DNA from: Paracoccaceae bacterium
Lineage (GTDB): Bacteria; Pseudomonadota; Alphaproteobacteria; Rhodobacterales; Rhodobacteraceae
Reading direction: 5' to 3'
Assembly: GCA_013214575.1 (NCBI GenBank)
Contig: JABSSD010000118.1
Location: 116,291-180,290 of the forward strand
Length of the DNA: 64,000 nucleotides
The notes below the pieces were generated by a model. It was not told the origin of the DNA, did no database searches, and saw only the letters and a program-made list of their open reading frames with translations. Position numbers and translations under genes: made by a program. Shown in pieces: positions 53,340 to 62,366 of this stretch; position 1 is the stretch's first letter; each line of letters begins with the position of its first letter.

Positions 53340-54233
53340 ATGACAATCAGAATTGGCAACGCTCCCTGTTCATGGGGCGTGGAATTTGCAGATGACGCTA
53401 GAAACCCCAGCTGGAAATCCGTGCTGAGCGACTGCGCCAAGGCTGGCTACAAGGGCATTGAGCTGGGCCCCGTTGGCTATATGCCCGAGGACCCTGCTGA
53501 GCTGGGCGACGCGCTGGCGCAGCATGAGCTGGAGCTGATTGGCGGCGTGGTGTTCCGCCCCTATCATGATCCAAACGCCTGGGACGAGGTGCTGGACGCC
53601 ACTCACCGCACTGCCCGCGCGCTGAAGGCACATGGCGCCGAGCATCTGGTGCTGATCGATTCCATCTCGCCGCGCCGCGCCCCCACCGCCGGCCGCGCCT
53701 CTGAGGCCGTGCAGATGGACAAGGCCGAATGGGCATCTTACCGCGACCGCATCGCCGAAACCGCGCGGATCGGCAGCGAGGAATACGGGCTCACCGTTGG
53801 CATCCACGCCCATGCGGCTGGCTTTATCGATTTTGAGCCCGAGCTGGAGCGCCTGCTGGACGAGGTCGACGACAGCATCCTCAAGATCTGTTTTGACACC
53901 GGCCACCACTCTTACGCCGGCTTTGACCCGATCGCCTTTATGAAGCGCCATGTGGATCGGATTTCCTACATGCATTTCAAAGACATCAACCCGAGGGTCA
54001 AAGCAGATGTCATTGCCAGTCGGGCCGGCTTCTACGATGCCTGCGGCCAGGGTATTTTCTGCAACCTGGGCAACGGCGACGTGGATTTCCCGGCGGTGCG
54101 GCAGGTGCTGCAAAAGGCGGGCTTTGCCGGCTGGTGTACGGTCGAGCAGGACTGCGACCCCACGCTAGACCCCGATCCCGTTGGCGATGCGGGAAAAAAC
54201 CGTGAATACCTTGAAACTATTGGCTTTAACTAA
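53340..54233 (+). CDS. TIM-barrel protein, IolE/IolI-like (inosose dehydratase or isomerase)
   Basis: 297-aa xylose-isomerase-like TIM barrel. It starts IRIGNAPCSWGVEFADD, as in many proteobacterial inosose dehydratase/isomerase homologues. Metal-site residues are in VGIHAHAAGFIDFE, CFDTGHHSYAG, YMHFKDINP and CTVEQDCD. Between two Gfo/Idh genes and opposite iolD, it most likely acts on inosose (IolE dehydration, or IolI isomerisation). GGGACG lies upstream of the ATG; 21 bp after the first gene. Confidence 0.83.
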   Translation: MTIRIGNAPCSWGVEFADDARNPSWKSVLSDCAKAGYKGIELGPVGYMPEDPAELGDALAQHELELIGGVVFRPYHDPNAWDEVLDATHRTARALKAHGAEHLVLIDSISPRRAPTAGRASEAVQMDKAEWASYRDRIAETARIGSEEYGLTVGIHAHAAGFIDFEPELERLLDEVDDSILKICFDTGHHSYAGFDPIAFMKRHVDRISYMHFKDINPRVKADVIASRAGFYDACGQGIFCNLGNGDVDFPAVRQVLQKAGFAGWCTVEQDCDPTLDPDPVGDAGKNREYLETIGFN

Positions 54234-54245
54234 GGAGCCTACCAG

Positions 54246-55379
54246 ATGACTAAATTGAAATGGGGCATGATCGGCGGCGGCGAAGGCAGCCAGATCGGCC
54301 CGGCACACCGTCTGGGCGCACTGGCTGACGGGTTGTTTGATCTCACGGCCGGCGCTCTCGACCACCGGCCTGAACAGGGCCACGACTATGCTCTGCGCCT
54401 GGGCGTGGCGGCAGATCGCGCCTATGGCGACTGGCGCGAAATGCTCGCCGGGGAAAAAGCCCGCGAGGATCGGATTGATCTGGTCACCATCGCAACCCCC
54501 AACTCGACCCATTTTGAGATCACCAAGGCGTTTCTAGAGTCCGGCATCAACGTGCTGTGCGAAAAGCCGATGACCATGACCGTCGAAGAGGGCGAGGAAA
54601 TCGTCCGGGTGGCCGAGGCCACCGGCAAGATCTGCGCCGTGAACTACTGCTATTCCGCCTATCCAATGGTGCGTCAGGCCCGTGCCATGGTGCGCAACGG
54701 CGAGATTGGCAAAGTGCGGCTGGTGGTGACCAATTTCAGCCACGGCCACCACGGCGACGCCACGGATGCAGACAATCCACGGGTGCGCTGGCGCTATGAT
54801 CCGGCGATGGCCGGGGTGTCCGGGCAGTTCGCCGATTGCGGCATCCACGCCCTGCACATGGCCAGCTTCATCACCAATGACGAGGTGGAAACCCTGTCGG
54901 CTGACTTTGCCTCGACCATTCCCAGCCGCCAGTTGGAAGATGACGCAATGGTCAATTTCCGCATGAGCGGTGGCACCGTTGGACGCCTGTGGACCTCGTC
55001 GGTGGCGATTGGCCGTCAACACGGCTTTGACATCCAGGTGTTTGGCGAGACCGGCGGGCTGCGCTGGACCTCGGAACAGCCCAACCAGCTGATCTATACT
55101 CCGGTTGGCGGCCGCACTCAGATCATCGAAAAAGGTGAGGCAGGGCTGCACGAAGACGCCCAGCGCCTGTCGCGTGTGGCCATTGCCCACCCCGAAGGCT
55201 TTCCGCTGGCGGTTGCCAATATCTACTGCGATCTGGCCGATGCCATTCGTGGCGAGACCCGGGACAGCCTGCCCAGGGCCGTTGACGGATTGCGGTCAAT
55301 GGCTGCCGTTCATACCGCCGTGGCCTCGGCCAAGGCAAACGGCGCCTGGATGGACGCCCGTCCCTCAATCTTCCGTTAG
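54246..55379 (+). CDS. Gfo/Idh/MocA-family oxidoreductase (third)
   Basis: 377-aa NAD(P)-dependent dehydrogenase. Rossmann region GMIGGGEGSQIGPAH (about 7-21), then CEKPMTMTVEEGEE (about 103-116), and FADCGIHALHMASF near 195 with the catalytic-type histidine. It resembles the first Gfo/Idh (39608-40747) in the GGG...IG...H Rossmann pattern, and differs from the second one. It starts 12 bp after the IolE-like gene. Its stop overlaps the convergent lacI stop by 4 nt. Substrate unknown, probably an inositol isomer or derivative. Confidence 0.85.
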   Translation: MTKLKWGMIGGGEGSQIGPAHRLGALADGLFDLTAGALDHRPEQGHDYALRLGVAADRAYGDWREMLAGEKAREDRIDLVTIATPNSTHFEITKAFLESGINVLCEKPMTMTVEEGEEIVRVAEATGKICAVNYCYSAYPMVRQARAMVRNGEIGKVRLVVTNFSHGHHGDATDADNPRVRWRYDPAMAGVSGQFADCGIHALHMASFITNDEVETLSADFASTIPSRQLEDDAMVNFRMSGGTVGRLWTSSVAIGRQHGFDIQVFGETGGLRWTSEQPNQLIYTPVGGRTQIIEKGEAGLHEDAQRLSRVAIAHPEGFPLAVANIYCDLADAIRGETRDSLPRAVDGLRSMAAVHTAVASAKANGAWMDARPSIFR

Positions 55380-56383
55380 TCCTGAACCGGGTTGCGCAGT
55401 GTTCCCCTCTCGATCAACGTGCAGGGGAACAAGCGCGCCTCGGGGTAGTGGTCAGGTGTTTCCAGCTGAGACACCATCAGGTCAACAGCGGCATTGGTAA
55501 TTTGGCGGATGGGCTGCCGGATTGTCGTCAGGTTGATGTTCTCCCAGCCCGCCATTTCCATGTCATTCAGGCCCAGCACCCCAATATCCTCGGGCACTTT
55601 CAGCCCGCGGCTTTCCATGGCGCTCAGCGCCCCAATTGAAATCACGTCATCAGCGCCAAAGTACACCTCGGCCTGGCCGCCCCGGTCCAGCAGGCCCAGC
55701 ATTGCACTGCGGCCGGCGGCAAACGAGTATTCACTGGAATAGGCATGCGAGAACTTCAGATCAGGGCGAGCGGCCATTTCGGCGGCAAAGCCTTGAAAAC
55801 GATCCGAGGTAGAGACCGCATTCTCCGGCCCGCCCAGAAAGCCAATATGTTTGTAGCCCCGCCCAATCAGCGTGCGCGCCGCAAAAGCGCCGGCCGCGAC
55901 GTTATCAATGCCAACCAGATTGGCATTTGGGTTGTCTTTGTAGCGCGCGAAGGCAAACACAACCGGAATATTGGCCTTTTCAAATGATCCCGCAAAACTG
56001 GCCGGGACAGTCGAGGAGACCACGATCACCCCATCCACCGAGTATTGACGCAGCATGCGAACGCTTTCATCCGGCCCCTGGTCGCCGGTCAGGTTGACCA
56101 GCAGCGGCCGCAGCCCGCGTTCCTGCAAACCTGAGGTAAACAGATCAAAGACCCTCAGGAAAAATGGGTTCTTGAAGTTGTTTGAAACCAACCCGATCAG
56201 CTTTGTGCGGCCGGTGGTCAGCGAGGAGGCCAGGGCATTGGGACTATAGCCCAGCTCATCTGCGGCGGCTTCAACCTTGTGCCGCATCTTGTCGGAAACC
56301 GATGCACCATCGGTAAATGCCCGAGACACCGCAGACCGGGAAACCCCGGCGCGTTCGGCAACCTCTTTCAATGTAACGGCCAT
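55376..56383 (-). CDS. LacI-family transcriptional regulator (second)
   Basis: 335-aa repressor. The LacI helix-turn-helix is VTLKEVAERAGVSRSAVSRAF (about residues 3-23), with a hinge near 50-58 and a PBP1-like ligand domain including IGFLGGPEN and IGVLGLNDMEMAGWENINLTTIRQP. ATG 56383 begins the conserved domain; the frame extends to 56491 but across the operator. The palindrome at 56465-56480 is about 80 bp upstream of this start, and the same palindrome precedes the iolD-divergent operon, so it probably controls inositol genes and itself. Confidence 0.9.
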   Translation of the reverse strand: MAVTLKEVAERAGVSRSAVSRAFTDGASVSDKMRHKVEAAADELGYSPNALASSLTTGRTKLIGLVSNNFKNPFFLRVFDLFTSGLQERGLRPLLVNLTGDQGPDESVRMLRQYSVDGVIVVSSTVPASFAGSFEKANIPVVFAFARYKDNPNANLVGIDNVAAGAFAARTLIGRGYKHIGFLGGPENAVSTSDRFQGFAAEMAARPDLKFSHAYSSEYSFAAGRSAMLGLLDRGGQAEVYFGADDVISIGALSAMESRGLKVPEDIGVLGLNDMEMAGWENINLTTIRQPIRQITNAAVDLMVSQLETPDHYPEARLFPCTLIERGTLRNPVQD

Positions 56384-56464
56384 CCTGTCCCGATCCCCTG
56401 ATCCTGCGGTACGCGTTCTAGCTGCTTTACGCGGCAAAGACAGTATCAAAAATTTAGGAAAATT

Positions 56465-56480
56465 TTGCAACCGGTTGCAA
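56465..56480. promoter_or_regulatory. LacI-type operator (palindrome, copy 2)
   Basis: TTGCAACCGGTTGCAA is a perfect palindrome between the divergent lacI and binding-protein genes, identical to the core of 52172-52189. Its right half (TTGCAA, 56475-56480) could serve as the -35 of the binding-protein promoter, with TTAAAT (56498-56503) as the -10 at 17 bp. Confidence 0.7.
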
Positions 56481-56570
56481 GGATATCTCAAGTGTGCTTA
56501 AATATGAGTCGAAGAGACGGAGATAACCGTTTTTTTGCACCAAGAGACGGTATTTTCTGGGAGGGAAACA

Positions 56571-57521
56571 ATGACTTCACTATTGAAGAAACTGATGCTG
56601 GCGACAGCCGTTGTGGCGACACCAATGATGATCGCAACAACCGCATCCGCTGAGGGCGAGAAGTATATTCTGGTCAGCCACGCTCCGGATAGCGACAGCT
56701 GGTGGAACACAGTCAAAAACGGTCTCGCACTGGCAGGCGAGCAGATGAATGTCGAGGTTGAATACCGCAACCCGCCAACCGGTGATCTGGCCGACATGGC
56801 GCGGATCATCGAACAGGCCGCTGCATCGCGGCCCAATGGCATCATCACCACGCTCAGCGATTTTGACGTGTTGTCCGGCCCGATCCAAGCGGCTGTAGAC
56901 AGCGGCGTGGACGTGATCATCATGAACTCGGGCACCCCCGAGCAGACCCGCCAAGTGGGCGCCCTGATGTATGTGGGTCAGCCCGAATATGACGCTGGTC
57001 ATGCGGCTGGACTGCGGGCCAAGGGCGATGGGGTGGGCAGCTTTCTCTGCGTCAACCACTATATCAGCTCGCCCTCCTCCACTGAGCGCTGCCAGGGCTT
57101 TGCCGATGGTCTGGGCGTCGATCTGGCCAACCAGATGATCGACAGCGGACAGGATCCATCCGAGATCAAGAACAAGGTGATGGCCTATCTGAGCGCCAAC
57201 CCTGAAACCGATGCGATCCTGACACTGGGCCCAACCAGCGCCGATCCGACGCTGCTGGCGCTGGATGAAAACGGCATGGCCGGTGACATCTACTTCGGCA
57301 CTTTCGACCTGGGCGAAGAGATCGTCAAAGGCATCAAGGCCGGGATCATCAACTGGGGCATCGACCAGCAACCGTTCCTGCAGGCCTATCTGCCGGTTGT
57401 GGTGATGACCAACTATCACCGCTACGGCGTATTGCCCGGCAACAACATCAACTCCGGTCCTGGTTTTGTGACCGCCGACGGACTTGAAAAAGTCGAGATG
57501 TTTGCGGGCGAATACCGCTAA
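56571..57521 (+). CDS. Sugar ABC transporter substrate-binding protein, inositol-type (CUT2)
   Basis: 316-aa periplasmic binding protein type 1. A signal peptide ends IATTASA (about residue 26). The mature part begins EGEKYILVSHAPDSDSWWNTV, with NPPTGDLADMARIIEQAAASRP, DVIIMNSGTPEQ and INWGIDQQPFLQAYLPV. ATG 56571 has GGGAGGG upstream. Followed by a hairpin and then permease and ATPase genes. Inositol as ligand is inferred from the shared operator with the iol genes. Confidence 0.87.
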   Translation: MTSLLKKLMLATAVVATPMMIATTASAEGEKYILVSHAPDSDSWWNTVKNGLALAGEQMNVEVEYRNPPTGDLADMARIIEQAAASRPNGIITTLSDFDVLSGPIQAAVDSGVDVIIMNSGTPEQTRQVGALMYVGQPEYDAGHAAGLRAKGDGVGSFLCVNHYISSPSSTERCQGFADGLGVDLANQMIDSGQDPSEIKNKVMAYLSANPETDAILTLGPTSADPTLLALDENGMAGDIYFGTFDLGEEIVKGIKAGIINWGIDQQPFLQAYLPVVVMTNYHRYGVLPGNNINSGPGFVTADGLEKVEMFAGEYR

Positions 57522-57533
57522 CTCTTCCGAATT

Positions 57534-57564
57534 AGGGCGGTCAGTGCAAATTGGCCGCCCTTTT
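57534..57564 (+). terminator. Intercistronic terminator-like hairpin after binding-protein gene
   Basis: A 10-bp stem (AGGGCGGTCA / TGGCCGCCCT, one G-U pair) with an 8-nt loop, followed by TTT. It lies between the binding-protein stop and the permease start and is shaped like an intrinsic terminator, so it probably causes partial termination. Confidence 0.65.
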
Positions 57565-57599
57565 ACCATCCAACATCTGGACCAGGTAAGGCCATCATA

Positions 57600-58724
57600 A
57601 TGCCCGAAGCACCAACCCCTGCCCTAGACGGCGACGAGCGCGTCAAGACTCGTTCCCGCTTTCGAGAAGCTCTGATCCGCCCCGAGCTGGGCGGCATTGT
57701 CGGCACCACCCTCGTTTTCACGCTGTTTTTGCTGTTCGCTTTCGACAGCGGCATGTTCAACAGCCAAGGCATTATGAACTGGAGCCAGGTTTCCGCGCAG
57801 TTCATGATTATTGCTGTGGGCGCCTGCCTGCTGATGATCGCCGGCGAATTCGACCTGTCGGTCGGCTCGATGATCGGCTTTTCCGGCATGATGATTGCGA
57901 TCTTCAGCGTCACTCTGGGCTGGCCAGTCTGGCTGGCAATCCTAGTCACATTTGTGCTGTCGATGGCAATCGGCGCGCTGAGTGGCTTCATCGTGGTGCG
58001 GACTGGCTTGCCCAGCTTCATTGTCACGCTGGCCTTCCTGTTCATCCTGCGCGGATTTACCATCTATTTGCCGCAAACGGTTGAACGCAAAACAATTATC
58101 GGCGGCATCAAGGACGTAGCCGAGGGCGATTGGCTGGCGCCGGTATTTGGCGGCAAGATCTTTACCGGACTGTTCCAGTGGATGGGTGATGCCGGTATCA
58201 TCGCCGTGTTCGAGCGTGGCACCCGTCAGGGCCAGCCCGTGGTCGAAGGCATTCCCATGCTCATCGTCTGGGCGCTGTTTCTGGTGGTGATTGGTCATAT
58301 CCTGTTGACAAAAACCCGGTTCGGCAACTGGATTTTCGCCGTCGGCGGCGACGCTCAAGCGGCCCGCTACGCTGGTGTTCCGGTCAATCGCGTCAAGATC
58401 CTGATGTTCATGACCACCGCCTTTTGCGCCACAGTCTTTGCCACCTGTCAGGTGATGGAGTTTGGCTCGGCCGGGGCGGACCGCGGTCTGTTGAAAGAAT
58501 TTGAGGCGATCATTGCCGTGGTCATCGGCGGCGCGCTGCTGACCGGCGGCTATGGCTCGGTCATTGGCGCGGCTCTTGGCGCGCTGATCTTTGGTGTGGT
58601 GCAGCAGGGTCTGTTCTTTGCCGGTGTCGAAAGCAGCCTGTTCCGGGTGTTCCTGGGCCTTATCCTGCTCTGTGCGGTGATCCTGAACACCTATATCCGC
58701 CGCATGATCACTGGGGAGAGATAA
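57600..58724 (+). CDS. Sugar ABC transporter permease, IatP-like
   Basis: 374-aa inner-membrane permease of the BPD_transp_2 family. It has the [18 protein letters not shown] motif (about 80-97) and the [20 protein letters not shown] loop (about 248-267). An N-terminal cytoplasmic segment of about 30 residues precedes the first helix. It is one base from the ATPase gene. It is similar in type to inositol transporters of alphaproteobacteria (inference from the single-domain ATPase partner and context). Confidence 0.88.
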   Translation: MPEAPTPALDGDERVKTRSRFREALIRPELGGIVGTTLVFTLFLLFAFDSGMFNSQGIMNWSQVSAQFMIIAVGACLLMIAGEFDLSVGSMIGFSGMMIAIFSVTLGWPVWLAILVTFVLSMAIGALSGFIVVRTGLPSFIVTLAFLFILRGFTIYLPQTVERKTIIGGIKDVAEGDWLAPVFGGKIFTGLFQWMGDAGIIAVFERGTRQGQPVVEGIPMLIVWALFLVVIGHILLTKTRFGNWIFAVGGDAQAARYAGVPVNRVKILMFMTTAFCATVFATCQVMEFGSAGADRGLLKEFEAIIAVVIGGALLTGGYGSVIGAALGALIFGVVQQGLFFAGVESSLFRVFLGLILLCAVILNTYIRRMITGER

Positions 58725-58725
58725 C

Positions 58726-59514
58726 ATGAGCAGCACCCGAAACCCGATCATCGAAATGAAGAACATCGAGAAGCATTTTGGCTCGGTTATTGCCCTGGCT
58801 GGTGTCTCTCTAAAGGTCTATGCCGGTGAATGTCACTGCTTGCTGGGCGACAATGGCGCTGGCAAATCCACCTTCATCAAGACCATGTCCGGGGTCCATA
58901 AACCGACTAGGGGCGAGATCCACTTCGACGGCAAACCGATGAGTTTTGAGCGCCCCCGTGACGCCATCGCCGCGGGCATTTCGACAGTCTATCAAGACCT
59001 GGCGATGATCCCGCTGATGTCGGTCAGCCGCAACTTCTTCATGGGCAATGAGCCGCTGCGCAAGTTCGGACCGCTCAAGCTGTTTGACCATGAATATGCC
59101 AATAGGGTCACGCTGGAAGAGATGGGCAAGATGGGCATCAGCCTGCGCGGCCCGGATCAGGCGGTGGGCACCCTGTCCGGCGGCGAACGTCAGACCGTCG
59201 CCATTGCCCGCGCCGTTCACTTTGGCGCCAAGGTGCTGATCCTAGACGAGCCGACCTCGGCGCTTGGTGTGCGCCAGACGGCCAATGTGCTGGCCACCAT
59301 CGACAAGGTCCGCAAACAGGGGATCGCGGTGGTCTTCATCACCCACAACGTGCGCCACGCAATGGCGGTTGGCGATCAGTTCACGGTGCTGAACCGAGGC
59401 AAGACCCTGGGCACCGCCAAACGCGGCGAAATCACTCCCGAAGAGCTGCAGGACCTGATGGCCGGCGGTCAGGAGCTGGTGGCGCTTGAAGGCAGCCTGG
59501 GCGGCACCGTCTAA
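58726..59514 (+). CDS. Sugar ABC transporter ATP-binding protein, single domain
   Basis: 262-aa cytoplasmic ATPase with one nucleotide-binding domain: Walker [13 protein letters not shown] (about 40-51), Q-loop VYQDLAMIP, signature [15 protein letters not shown] and Walker [13 protein letters not shown], with H-loop FITHN. Unlike the RbsA-type ATPase in the first transporter it has no second domain. It begins one base after the permease stop. A GC-rich hairpin follows the stop codon. Confidence 0.9.
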   Translation: MSSTRNPIIEMKNIEKHFGSVIALAGVSLKVYAGECHCLLGDNGAGKSTFIKTMSGVHKPTRGEIHFDGKPMSFERPRDAIAAGISTVYQDLAMIPLMSVSRNFFMGNEPLRKFGPLKLFDHEYANRVTLEEMGKMGISLRGPDQAVGTLSGGERQTVAIARAVHFGAKVLILDEPTSALGVRQTANVLATIDKVRKQGIAVVFITHNVRHAMAVGDQFTVLNRGKTLGTAKRGEITPEELQDLMAGGQELVALEGSLGGTV

Positions 59515-59523
59515 AATGAATTG

Positions 59524-59550
59524 CCCCCGCCCGAGCGATCGCGGCGGGGG
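59524..59550. terminator. GC-rich hairpin between convergent genes
   Basis: An 8-bp stem CCCCCGCC / GGCGGGGG with a loop containing the palindrome GCGATCGC, 9 bp after the ATPase stop and before the convergent GST gene. There is no clear T-run. It is probably a bidirectional transcription barrier. Confidence 0.55.
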
Positions 59551-59571
59551 TAGACGATCAGGCGCACCCGT

Positions 59572-60294
59572 TTAGGCTGCCACTGTGACATCGGCCTGAC
59601 CACCGCCCTTGCTATAGGGCAGGTAAAACGCCACCAGCCGGTCATCATAGGTTGCGCTGTCGCCCTGCGTGGCGCTCAGCAGACTGGATTGCTGTATCGC
59701 CTGCAACCACACTGCATATCGCTGCCAGACATCACCGGACAGCGGCACCGTGTAACTGCGGTAGTGGGACAGAATGATGGCAATACGCGATGCAAAGGGC
59801 GCAAAGGCAATATCAACCGCATTGGGCTCAGCCCCGGAGAAAAACGGCCCCTGTGGCGACATCGCAGCGCTGAAAGTCGCCAATCCATCCGCCATCGCCC
59901 GAAGGGCAACCGCGCCCGCCTCACTGCCCAGCGGAGCCTTCAGCGCGCGATACATATACGGGATGATCTTGCGAGCGGGGAAATCAGTCCAGTACAGCGC
60001 CTCCGCCCGCGCCGCCGGGGGCCGGGGAAACAGGTCAGGCCCCTGCCCCCGAAAGGCCGCGTCGATATATTCCAGCACCCGCAGTGAGTCTGGTACCACC
60101 ACTGCCGCATCCAGGCCCACCGCCTGCCTCTGCAATACCGGAACCTGCCCGGTCCCGCGCGACAGTCGCATCCAGTCAGCGGATTTATCGTATGGATCTA
60201 TCTCCACATAGTCGAAAGAGAGTTTTTTATGGCTCAACCCAATCCAGGCGCGTTGGGCAAATGGGCAGTACCAGGCGGAATAAAGCGTAACCAT
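59572..60294 (-). CDS. Glutathione S-transferase family protein
   Basis: 240-aa cytosolic GST. The thioredoxin-like N-terminal domain has YSAWYCPFAQRAWIGL (about 4-19, with the active-site cysteine, as in omega/beta-type GSTs) and the cis-proline region TGQVPVLQR (about 48-56), then an alpha-helical C-terminal domain. ATG 60294 has AGGAGG spaced 6 nt upstream. It is cotranscribed with the AhpD-type gene 32 bp upstream. The electrophile or peroxide substrate is not known. Confidence 0.85.
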   Translation of the reverse strand: MVTLYSAWYCPFAQRAWIGLSHKKLSFDYVEIDPYDKSADWMRLSRGTGQVPVLQRQAVGLDAAVVVPDSLRVLEYIDAAFRGQGPDLFPRPPAARAEALYWTDFPARKIIPYMYRALKAPLGSEAGAVALRAMADGLATFSAAMSPQGPFFSGAEPNAVDIAFAPFASRIAIILSHYRSYTVPLSGDVWQRYAVWLQAIQQSSLLSATQGDSATYDDRLVAFYLPYSKGGGQADVTVAA

Positions 60295-60326
60295 CAAAGA
60301 CCTCCTTTGTTTTCGTGTGAACTGCC

Positions 60327-60893
60327 TCAGACCGCATAAGCGCGGAACGCCGCATCCACCGGCGTTTCAGCCAAATGGTTGGTGTAGTTCGATAGGGTCT
60401 TGACCGAAATTGCCAAAACCACTGCCAGAACATGCTCTTGGGTAAAACCTGCACCCAGGAAATTATCCATCAGCGACGGCTCAACCTTGCCGCGCGTCTC
60501 GGTCATGCCAAAGGAAAATCGCGCCAGTGCGTCCAGCCGAGGATCTGATATCGGGGTCCCCGAGCGAAGGTTCTCCAACACATCTGCCGGGACGCCCGAC
60601 ATCTTGTCCGCCACCATCGAATGGGCCGCAGTACAGTAGTCACAGCCATTGGCGCGGCTGATCGCCAGAAAGACCACCTCCTGTTCCACCGGCGAGAAAC
60701 CCGCGTCCTTCCGAAAGGCCGCATATCCGGCGTTATACGTGCTCAACACCGCAGGCAGGTTGGCCATATACCCGTACATGTTGGGCACAAACCCCATCGC
60801 CGCCTTGGCAGCGGCCAGTTGCTCGGCGGCCGTCGGCAAAGCAGAGTTTTCATCCAGAAGCGGAAGGGTCGGCAAAACGGCATGGGTCATCAT
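60327..60893 (-). CDS. Carboxymuconolactone decarboxylase / AhpD-like alkylhydroperoxidase family protein
   Basis: 188-aa all-helical AhpD-fold protein. It contains the redox motif ANGCDYCTAAHSMVA (about residues 82-96), with CxxC and the following histidine typical of AhpD-type peroxidases. The C-terminal repeat ends LSNYTNHLAETPVDAAF. Together with the GST downstream and a divergent LysR regulator it suggests a redox or electrophile defence unit (inference). Start may be either of two adjacent ATGs. Confidence 0.86.
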   Translation of the reverse strand: MMTHAVLPTLPLLDENSALPTAAEQLAAAKAAMGFVPNMYGYMANLPAVLSTYNAGYAAFRKDAGFSPVEQEVVFLAISRANGCDYCTAAHSMVADKMSGVPADVLENLRSGTPISDPRLDALARFSFGMTETRGKVEPSLMDNFLGAGFTQEHVLAVVLAISVKTLSNYTNHLAETPVDAAFRAYAV

Positions 60894-61009
60894 CTGTAAT
60901 CCTTGGCTGGGAAACCGGTGATCAGTTTCTCTTGTGCAAGGGATGTAATTTCATTGCCCAAAATAGATAAGACTGGCTATCTGGATATGATTAATCCAAA
61001 TTCGGCATG

Positions 61010-61037
61010 TATCAAATGGACCATCTATCAAATGGAC
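61010..61037. repeat. 12-bp direct repeat at the lysR start
   Basis: TATCAAATGGAC occurs twice (61010-61021 and 61026-61037), separated by 4 bp. The second copy contains the chosen lysR start codon. This could be an autoregulatory site or a chance duplication. Confidence 0.45.
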
Positions 61038-61940
61038 AATGAACTGGCTCTGCGACTGTTCGTAAACGTGGTAGAGGAAAACAGCATCTCCAAGGGCGGC
61101 GCTCGGCTTAACGTGCCGCAGTCGTCAGCCTCGCGCCTGCTCACCCGGCTCGAGGAGAACCTCGGCACCCGCCTGCTGCACCGCACCACCCGCAGCCTGC
61201 AGCTGACCGAGGCCGGCAGCATTTATTTCGAACGCGCCCGCCAGATCGTCACCGCCCTGGACGAGGCCAGCGCCGCTGTCCGCGATCTCAGCGGCACGCC
61301 CGCAGGGCTGCTCAGGGTGACCGCGCCTGCTGGATTTGCACGCCAGTATATCGCACCGCATCTGGTTGAATTTTCCGCGCTCTACCCTAAAATCAACCTG
61401 GGCCTTTCCCTGCAGGACACGGTCGAGGATCTTGTCGGCCTCGGCTACGATGTCGCGATCCGGTTCGGCGCGCTGCCGGACTCCGGGCTGGTCGCTCGCA
61501 ACCTTGCAGGCAGCGCCCTTGTCGCTTGCGCCAGCCCCGGCTATCTGGATCAATACGGAGCCCCACAACAGGTCTCGGATCTGGCAACACGCAATTGCCT
61601 GTGCTTTCGCTCCAATCCCGGCAGCAACAGCTGGCGCTTTACCCTTGGCGGCCAGTCCCTGTCTGTGAAAGTCGGCGGCTCGATGTACAGCAACAATGGC
61701 GATACGCTGATCGCGGCGGCGCTGTCCGGCTATGGAATCGTCATGCAGCCCTGTTGGTCGGTTCAGGCCGCGCTGGACAATGGCCAGCTGGTGCGGATCT
61801 TGGCCAATCACCAGCACGGCCCCGCCAGTATCCCAATCCATGCGGTCTTTGCCCATAAGCAACACCTGCCGCCCAAAATCCGCGTATTTGTGGAGTTCAT
61901 GAGCCAGAAAATCAGAGCCAACACCTGGGCCATATACTAA
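61032..61940 (+). CDS. LysR-family transcriptional regulator
   Basis: 302-aa regulator. The N-terminal helix-turn-helix is at about residues 4-62 (FVNVVEENSISKGGARLNVPQSS then ASRLLTRLEENLGTRLLHR), with a substrate-binding domain containing VAIRFGALPDSGLVAR and ALSGYGIVMQP. It starts with DNELALRLFV, typical of the AaeR/CrgA-like subgroup. ATG 61032 is chosen because the conserved domain begins here; the frame is open upstream. Divergent from the AhpD-GST operon, which it probably controls. Confidence 0.88.
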   Translation: MDNELALRLFVNVVEENSISKGGARLNVPQSSASRLLTRLEENLGTRLLHRTTRSLQLTEAGSIYFERARQIVTALDEASAAVRDLSGTPAGLLRVTAPAGFARQYIAPHLVEFSALYPKINLGLSLQDTVEDLVGLGYDVAIRFGALPDSGLVARNLAGSALVACASPGYLDQYGAPQQVSDLATRNCLCFRSNPGSNSWRFTLGGQSLSVKVGGSMYSNNGDTLIAAALSGYGIVMQPCWSVQAALDNGQLVRILANHQHGPASIPIHAVFAHKQHLPPKIRVFVEFMSQKIRANTWAIY

Positions 61941-62366
61941 CGCCAGCCAGCCTGACCGGTAGTCCGCGCCACCTGGGCCCTGGCACGTATCGATCCCCGC
62001 TCTCGCTGCGACGGGTCTCTCCCGCGGCCAGGCCGATCCCCTGCTCCCCTGCCGGACTGGCCTGCGCCATGGATTGCCGCCGCATGTCTCTGCACCGCAG
62101 CGCCGCTGCAACACCCTAATTCGCATCGGCCAATAAGATCGGAGATCGGCGCCCCCCATAAAATCCAGATTTAATGTTAAGGTTACGACAGTGGCCTGCG
62201 GTCAACAAAACTCCGCAAGGCAAGGGATTACCGCTTGGCCCAACTCCCCTTAAGGGAGATTATAACAAAATTGGGCACCTCAGCCGCAAGCTGCTTCTGG
62301 GCTGGACGCTGAGCCTTTCATGGCGTCGCCAAAAAGGCACGCACTGGGATCGGACAGGAGGACTGA
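61941..62366. other. Intergenic region before the serralysin gene
   Basis: 426 bp with no supportable gene. It holds a short palindrome (CCCTTAAGGG) near 62250. The AGGAGG ribosome site of the serralysin gene is at 62356-62361. Small frames here lack homology I recognise. Confidence 0.5.
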
